Source: Apodemus sylvaticus (lineage: Eukaryota > Chordata > Mammalia > Rodentia > Muridae). From it: 64,000 nucleotides of DNA. Position numbers and translations under genes: made by a program. Positions 57,476 through 64,000 of this stretch are shown piece after piece. The notes under the pieces were generated by a model that saw nothing but the letters and a program-made list of their open reading frames with translations, was not told the origin of the DNA and made no database searches. The DNA lies in contig NC_067488.1 in the NCBI RefSeq assembly GCF_947179515.1, positions 34,811,842 through 34,875,841 of the forward strand, read 5' to 3'. Position 1 is the stretch's first letter. Every line of letters begins with the position of its first letter.

Positions 57476-58510
57476 CTATAATTTTGGGAGTTGTAGTCCC
57501 TTGCCCAGGAACAGGGATATAACAGCATAGCGTAGATGTAGCAATGCAACCTCAGAGCTTTTGTTTCTAGAACAAAACATCCCCACTCAGGTGCAGAAGG
57601 AATAATGGGCACCTTGGTGACCAGCTTGTGCTCCAAGGGCAGCTCAACCCTGGCCTAACACCCCTTACCTGAGATCATGTCTTTTTCCAGAAATGATCAA
57701 CATATGGTGACTGACCAGGATGAAAATAGAAACTCTACCTTATTGTCTGAGATTGGGATTATATGTATGACAGCTCGAGATTCTGAGACCACTGTGATGA
57801 TAGATGAAGGATTAGAGGGATTTAAGTGTTTCTAACTTTCTCATCTCTGTGTAATTTCCGTTCTGTTCTCTCTGCCTATGCAAATTCAAGAGCCCATTTC
57901 ACAGGCTTCATCCCAACATTTACTTTCTGGAGGCCAACCTGACAACAAAGAGGCCAAAGTTGAACCCAACACAGACCTTAACCTGACCCAGCCAGCCACT
58001 TCATACTGTGAACATACTTCAGCCCTTCTCAAACAACTTTCCTCTCCTCTGGACAGGAATGTAGCCACATTTCCAGCCTGAGTAGCCTTTTCTAGCTCCA
58101 GACCCTTGGCCAACAACATTGTGTAAGGATTTGCAAGGTGGTAGGTGGCCTTAGCACTGGATTCCACAAAACACGGTGTAACTCAAGGGGTCTCTCTTAT
58201 GGGAAGGAAGGTGTGGTTATATATCCACAGCCAATGGCCAGGAAGCAGCAAGGAAATGTGCCAGAAAAATAAAGCACACAGACAGTTAGCTATAAACTTA
58301 CTGTGAACTACGAATGGCAGAATGTTCTTTCCATGGTGCTTTCCAAAAAGAATTGCAAAAACTATGGTAAGTGAATACAACTGAAAGGAAGGACAGGAAA
58401 AGAATGACCTAGAATGCTCACTTTACCTCTGTGGTAAACACAATGGCCTGGGAGGAATATTTTTGGCTCTTTTTACATGACCAAAGATGATGGCATGATG
58501 CCAGGTATAT
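57476..58510. other. No recognised feature
   Basis: Overlapping frames on opposite strands at 57878-58167; no motif. Confidence 0.35.
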
Positions 58511-58523
58511 TCCCTCCCTATTC

Positions 58524-58674
58524 TTTTTTTTTTTTCTTCAAGACAAGGTTTCTCTGTGTAGCCATGGCTGTCCTGTAACTCACTCTGTAGACCAGGCTGG
58601 CCTTGAACTCAGAAATCTGCCTGCCTCTGCTTCTCAAGTGCTGGGATTAAAAGCATGCACCACCACCGCCTGGC
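58524..58674 (-). mobile_element. B1 SINE, minus strand
   Basis: T-rich tail at left, then 'gacaaggtttctctgtgtag', 'ggctgtcctgtaactcactc', 'accaggctggccttgaactc', 'cctctgcttctcaagtgctg', 'ggattaaaagcatgcaccac'. Essentially full length. Flanks 'ccctccctatt' (58512) and 'cccttccctat' (58674) are probably the target-site duplication. Confidence 0.93.
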
Positions 58675-58686
58675 CCTTCCCTATCC

Positions 58687-59184
58687 TTGAATTGGATTAA
58701 GCTAACTATAAACATCACCATCATTTATTTGCTTCAATAATAAAATTGAGAAAGGTTTTGTGTGCAGTGCTCTTGAGCTCAAGTACCTGAAGCCCCCAGC
58801 TATCTCCAAATACCAAATCTTCAGAATATCCTTTTGATCCTTAGGGACTTAGCCTAGCTGGCCATGGGGTAGACTGGCAAAAGCACAACAAGATAGCAAG
58901 GTAGCTTCTGGAAAAAGAAAAGGGAGGTGAAGTTAAGACATCTGTCATGGGTAAGGCCATGCCAGTCTACTACAGAGATACTGTGAGCATCACAAGATCC
59001 TTTAGGGGCATTTGGTACACTCTGTAAGGTATCATCCTCTCTGGGAAACATGACTAACAATGAGCACTTCTTACATAACTTAGAGGGGCATCTAAAGCTA
59101 TTCTGAGAGTATAATGCAGTACTACCAATGTGGAAGGTAGCTGGATTAAAACATACCGAGGCTTCAATTCAACATGATAAAAGT
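58687..59184. other. No recognised feature
   Basis: Unique-looking sequence before the L1 insertion. Confidence 0.35.
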
Positions 59185-59922
59185 ATTTTAAAGTTAACTT
59201 ATCCCCTACTATTCCATCCACCCCTTCTGCCGCCTGTCCTCTCTGCTAGGGCAGACTCTTGGTGGGTCCTTCTACAGTGAAGATACCATCTCCTGATCCA
59301 TCCCAGAAAACCTGCTGCAAAGAGAGCAGTTGGTAAGAACCCTCTCCCACCTCTGGAGTCCCAGAGCTGCTGCTGGGGGGGGGGGGGGCGTCTGGTGGGA
59401 CTAGCCACCCAGCAACCACCAAAACTCCCACCCTCCCAAATACCATTCCCCTTTTGTTCCTTTCACCTCTTCCCCTGCCCTGCCAGTCCCTCTGCAGGAG
59501 TGCTGAGTGCCCTGAGAGCACAGGTAGGACCACCCTTGCTGCTCAGAGGAACCCATCCAGAACCCTCAGGCAGGAGTCTTCCATTTTCTGTCTCCGGCTG
59601 GGGACCAACCACTGCCACAGTGCACCATATCCAGGTGGCACGGGGAGATAGCTAATGTCCCAGAACTCTGGAGAGGCCTGAGAGCACAGAGCTGATTCTG
59701 GGTCACAGAGCTACTTACACAAATACCGCCACAGGAGAGCTGGTCTCTCAGGAGTGCCTACATACCTGTGTGCACAGAGAGAATGGGAAATCCCAGGAGT
59801 ACAGATACACAAGCTACCAGGACAGATAAGCCACAGTCAAAGACAGCAAGGCCAGCTAACACTTGATATAACCAGACAGCAAAAGGCAAACTCAAGAACA
59901 TTACCAACAGAAACCAAGGCAA

Positions 59923-61023
59923 CATGGCACCATCTAAACCCAGTACTCCCACAACAGCAAGTCCTGGATACCCCAACACACCAGAAAAGCAAGACCTGGA
60001 TTTAAAAATCAAACCTCATGATCCTAATAGAGGACTTCAAGAAGGACAAAAATAACTCCCTTAAAGAAATACAGGAGAACATGCATCAACAGGTAGAGCC
60101 CTTAAAGAGGACACACAAAAATTCCCTAGAGAATTACAGGAAACACACAAACAAACAAGTGAAGGAACTGAACAAAACCACCCAGGATCTAAAAATGGAA
60201 ATTGAAACAATAAAGAAATCACAAAGGGAGACAACTATGGAGCAAGAAACCCTTGGAAAGAAATCAGGAGTCATAGATACAAGCATCAACAATAGAATAC
60301 AAGAGATAGAAAGAAGAATCTCAGGTGCTGAAGATACCGTAGAAAACATTGACTCAACAGTCAAAGAAAATGCAAAGTGCAGAAAGCTTGTAACCTGAAA
60401 CATCCAGGAAATCCAGGACACAATGAGAAGACCAAACCTAAGAATTATAGGTATAGAAGAGAACGAAGATTTACAACTTAAAGAGCCAATAAATATCTTC
60501 AGCAAAATTATAGAAGAAAACTTCCCTAACCTAAAGAGAAAGCTGCCCATGAACATACAAGAAGCCTAGAGAACTCCAAACAGACTGGACCAGTACAGAA
60601 ATTCCTCCCATTACATAATGATAATACCAAATGCACTAAAAAAGAAAGAATATTAAAAGCAGTAAGAGAAAAAGGTAAAGTAATGCATAAAGGTATACCT
60701 ATCAGAATTATACCAGACTTCTCACTAGAAACTATGAAGGCTAGAAGATCCTGGGCATATGTCATACAGACCCTAAGAGAACATAACTGTCAGCCCAGGC
60801 TACTATTGCCAGCAAACCTCTTAACTACCATACAGAGAAAACAAGACATTCCATGACAAAACCAAATTTACACAATATCCTTCCACAAACTCAGCTCTAC
60901 AAAGGATAATGGGTGGAAAATACCAACACAAGAAGGGAAAATACACCCTAGAAAAAGCAATAAAGTAAACTTCATTCAACAAACCCAAAAGAAGATAGCC
61001 ACACAAACAGAATTCCACCTTTA
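59923..61023 (+). pseudogene. L1 ORF1 pseudogene
   Basis: ORF1 encodes the L1 RNA-binding protein with coiled coil, RRM and C-terminal domain. Translation from ATG at 59923 gives MAPSKPSTPTTASPGY, then a frameshift near 60015. The open stretch 60018-60398 holds the coiled coil (KEIQENMHQQVEPLK, NKQVKELNKTTQDLKMEIET) and GVIDTSINNRIQEIERRISG. After an in-frame stop at 60396 the RRM region continues in frame (NIQEIQDTMRRPNLRIIG, RILKAVREKGKVMHKG), with further stops at about 60568 and frameshifts later. It is dead. Confidence 0.9.
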
Positions 61024-61033
61024 ACAAGGAAAA

Positions 61034-62329
61034 TAACAGGAAGTAACAATCACTTTTCCTTAATATCTCTTAACATCAATGAACTCAATTCCCCAATAAA
61101 AAGACATAGACTAACAGACTGTATATGTAAACAAGACCCAACATTTTGCTGCTTACAAGAAACCCACCTTAGTGACAAAGACAGTCAGTACCTCACTCAG
61201 ATCTGGTCAACTATGGACTAGAATGGAAGACCCAGAAATTAACCCACAGGACTCCAGTCACTTGATAATTGACAAAGGAGCTAAAAACATCCAGTGAAAA
61301 AAAGACAGCATTTTTAACAAATAGTACAGGATCAACTGGAGGTCAACGTGTAGAAAAATGCAAATTGACCCATTTTTATCTCCTTGTACAAAGCTCAAGT
61401 CCAAGTGGATCAAGGACCTCCACATAAAACCAAACACACTGAAACTAATAGAAAATAAACTGGGGAAGACCCTTGAGCACATGGGCACAGGGGAAGATTT
61501 CCTGAACAGAACACCAATAGCTATGGTTTAAGATCAAGAATTGACAAATGGGACCTCATAAAATTACAAAGTTTCTGTAAGGCAAAGGTCAATAGGATAA
61601 AAAGGCAACCAACAAACTGGGAAAAGATCTTTACCAACCCTACCTCTGACAGAGGGCTAATATCCAATGTATACAAAGAACTCAAAAAGTTAAGACTCCA
61701 GAGAGTCAAATAACCCTATTAAAAATGGGGTACAGAGCTAAACAGGGAATTCTCAACTGAGGAAACTCAAATGGCTCTAAAGCACATATAGAAATCCTCA
61801 GTATCCTTAGTTATCAGGGAAATGCAAATCAAAACAACACTGAGATTCCACCTGACACCAGTCAGAATGGCTAAGATGAAAAACTCAGGGGACAGAAGAT
61901 GCTGGCAAGGATGTAGAGAAAGAGGAACACTCCTCCAATTCTGGTCAGATTGCAAGCTGGTACAAGCACTCTGGAAATCAGTTTGCCGCTTCCTTAGAAA
62001 ATTAGACATAGAAGGACCCAGCTATACCACTCCTGGGCATATACCCAGAAGATGCTCCAACATATAATAAGGACTTATCCCCCACTATGTTCATAGCAGC
62101 CTTATTTATAATAGCCAGAAGCTGTAAAGAACCCAGATGTCCTTCAACAGAGGAATAGGTACAGAAAATGTGGTATGTTTACACAATGGAGTACTACTCA
62201 GCTATTAAAAACAATGAATTCATGAAATTCTTAGGCAAATAGATGGAACTAGAAAGTGTCATACTGAGTGAGGTAACCCAATCACAAAAGAACACACATG
62301 GTATGCACTCACTGATAAGTAGATATTAG
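61034..62329 (+). pseudogene. L1 ORF2 pseudogene with large internal deletion
   Basis: The N-terminal endonuclease start is visible (ELNSPIKRHRLTD, QDPTFCCLQETHLSDKD, up to 61200). The next recognisable residues (RPRN.. then SHLIIDKGAKNIQ) belong near ORF2 residue 880, so most of the endonuclease and the whole reverse transcriptase, about 2.4 kb, are absent. The C-terminal third follows with several stops and frameshifts, and the usual stop is at 62327-62329. Confidence 0.88.
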
Positions 62330-62919
62330 CCCAAAAGTTCAGAATAAACAAGATACAACTCATAGACCAAGTTGTTCAAGGAAGTTCAAGAAGAAAGAAG
62401 ACCAAAGTGTGGGTGTTTCGGCTTTTCTGAGAAAGGGAACAAAATACTCATAGGAGCAAAAATGGAGACAAAGTATGCACAGTGACTGAAGGAAGGACCA
62501 CCCAGAGACTGTCCTACCTGGGGATTCATCTTATAAACTGTCACCGAACTCTGACACTATTATGGATGACAAAAAGTGCTTGCTGAAAGGAGCCTGATAT
62601 GGCTGTCTCCTGAGGGGCTCTGCCAGAGCCTTACAGATACAGAGGCAGATGCTAGCAGCCAACTATTGGACTGAGCACGGGGTCCCCAATGGAGGAGCTG
62701 GAGGGAGGACTGGAGGAGTTGAAGGGGTTTGCAGCCCTGTGGGAAGAACGAGGATCTCTGCCAACCAGACCCCCAGGGCTCCCAGGGACTAAGCCATCAA
62801 CCCAGGGGTATGCATGGTTCCAGCTGCAATTGTGGCTGAGGAATGCCTTGTCAGGCATTGGTAGGAGGAGATCCTTGGTCATATGAAGGTTTGATAGATG
62901 CCCCAGTGTGGGGAAATCG

Positions 62920-62955
62920 AGGGGGCGTAGGTGGGAGTGGGCTGGGTGGAGGGGC
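62920..62955 (+). repeat. G-rich tract in L1 3' UTR
   Basis: G runs of 3-5 separated by short loops, matching a G-quadruplex pattern. A second cluster lies at 62970-63010. Conserved G-rich 3' UTR tracts are a known trait of L1. Confidence 0.8.
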
Positions 62956-63063
62956 ATCTTCTTGGAGGCAGGGGGTAGGAGGATGGGTTGGAGTTTTCTG
63001 GGAGGGGGGAAAATAAATATTCACTAAATTATTCACTAAAAAATTTTTAAAGAGTTAACATAT

Positions 63064-63310
63064 TCAGATCAAAAATATAAAATTATCAATTAAAATTATC
63101 AAATAAATTAAATATATAATTTATATAACATAAATTATATATTTTATTATATATAATCATATATAATAAAATATATATTTAATATGTATAATTATATAAT
63201 TTAACATATATAATTATATATATAATTTAATGTGTATAATTATGTATATTTAATCATATATAATTATATATATACTTTATATAAATAAATTGCTATAAAA
63301 TTATCAAATA
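63064..63310. repeat. AT-rich (TATA/AATT) low-complexity tract
   Basis: Almost pure A/T with many ATATAATTATAT words, rich in small inverted repeats. It begins right after the L1 target-site duplication. Confidence 0.88.
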
Positions 63311-64000
63311 AAAATAAAATAATAGGTATAGTGATTCAACTAGCTATAATTTATCATTTGAAATATTGACTTTAAAATAAGTAACAATGACTATATTTAT
63401 TTCAACTACCTAGTAAATATGATGTGAACAACCAAGGTAGTTTTTAAACCCCCAATACAGTAGAAAGACACAATAAAAATGAGAAGTTCTTCCAACTTCT
63501 CAAGGAATAGAGTATAACTCATTAATTCTTAGGAGTCTTGGTGAACAGCAATTCTCTGATCCATTTTGAGGCTCATTAATTAGAAAAGGGTCCAGAATAA
63601 AATTTCAAAACACCAGACATGGTATTATTACAAATGCTTATAGAACCAAAACTTCTAAATAAAAGACTGGTCTAAGAATCTAGTAGCTGAGAATCTGGTA
63701 GCTAAGGAAAGAAACACAATTTGTTTCCGCACTCAGCATCAGAGTACTAGTTAAAAGCATCCTATGTATAATGGAAAACTTCCTAGAAGCAGCAACTTGA
63801 AAGAATTCACTACTAGAAGGTAGACAATAGCTATACTTATGTGTATGAGCCATGTTGCTCAATAGACAAGATGGCTAAAAAACTGTTGAAATAACAAAAA
63901 TGATAGAAATAAACAATAGTTTGCACACATTTACTCGTTATTTCTTTAAGATATACTGAGTATGCATGTAACAACCAAGTCTGGTTCCAAGGACCATCAA
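63311..64000. other. No recognised feature
   Basis: AT-rich unique-looking sequence to the window end. Confidence 0.35.

Larger units (their letters stand above)
59203..63042 (+). mobile_element. L1 with 5' region, ORF1 and internally deleted ORF2
   Basis: Flanks ATTTTAAAGTTAACTTAT (59185-59202) and, with two extra bases, TTTTAAAGAGTTAACATAT (about 63045-63063) look like the target-site duplication. The insertion includes a GC-richer 5' region (59203-59922, with a G14 run at 59375-59388), ORF1 debris, the first part of ORF2, a junction near 61200, the last third of ORF2, and a 3' UTR with a G-rich tract. The 3.8-kb length is well below the 6-7 kb of a complete murine L1; the missing part is internal. 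The tail is a degenerate AATATTCACTAAATT-like sequence. Confidence 0.85.

Noticed and set aside
59371..59400. CpG-island promoter at the G14 run
   Set aside because: The region is only mildly GC-rich and has very few CpG; it belongs to the L1 5' region.
63064..63310. Matrix-attachment or replication-origin region
   Set aside because: High A/T content alone is not evidence for either; no other supporting sign is visible.

Overview
This window reads as nuclear DNA of a murid rodent (mouse or rat). It contains B1, B2, B3 and B4-type SINEs, murine L1/Lx LINEs, rodent MaLR-type LTRs and long microsatellites. The tail of the L1 copy at 8.8-10.8 kb resembles the rat L1 3' end as I remember it, so rat is slightly favoured; this is not decisive. 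I could not support a single protein-coding exon, rRNA, tRNA or functional small-RNA gene. All long open frames lie either in simple repeats or in dead L1 reading frames. The window is best read as intergenic DNA or the inside of a large intron. All family names come from recognition by eye, and boundaries without a stated target-site duplication are good to about 10-30 bases.

Layout. 0-8.5 kb: unique-looking DNA with old MIR and L2 fragments, one B1/B4-type SINE with a visible duplication, an LTR carrying a 450-bp tetranucleotide array, and a minus-strand SINE. 8.8-10.8 kb: a 5'-truncated L1 with ORF2 debris and 3' UTR. 11.8-18.5 kb: two long GAA-rich purine tracts, a B2 SINE placed against an LTR fragment, two MaLR LTRs in opposite orientation, and a direct repeat with copies exactly 2 kb apart. 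18.5-37 kb: repeat-poor, with an Lx 3' end (21.6-22.5 kb), one minus-strand LTR (27.9 kb), MIR/L2 relics and short tandem repeats.

37.3-40.0 kb is the most structured part. A very old minus-strand L1 is split by a MaLR LTR, by an Lx copy with a 5' inversion and an 18-bp target-site duplication, and by a B3 SINE. The Lx copy itself contains an L1 ORF2 scrap. 41-58.7 kb: two adjacent B3 SINEs, an ancient L1 3' region, four LTRs (one a clean solo LTR with a 5-bp duplication), a Tigger-like DNA transposon flanked by TA, several MIRs, a 115-bp direct repeat and a B1. 59.2-63.0 kb: an L1 that keeps its 5' region, ORF1 and the start of ORF2 but has lost about two thirds of ORF2, bracketed by an 18-20 bp duplication. 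An AT-rich tract and unique sequence close the window.

No genes interact here; the biology is the layered history of retrotransposition and the growth of simple repeats inside old insertions. I found no evidence for a new biological system. The best leads are the internally deleted L1, the twin-primed Lx nest, the microsatellites born inside LTRs, and a tandem pair of AP-1-like sites.
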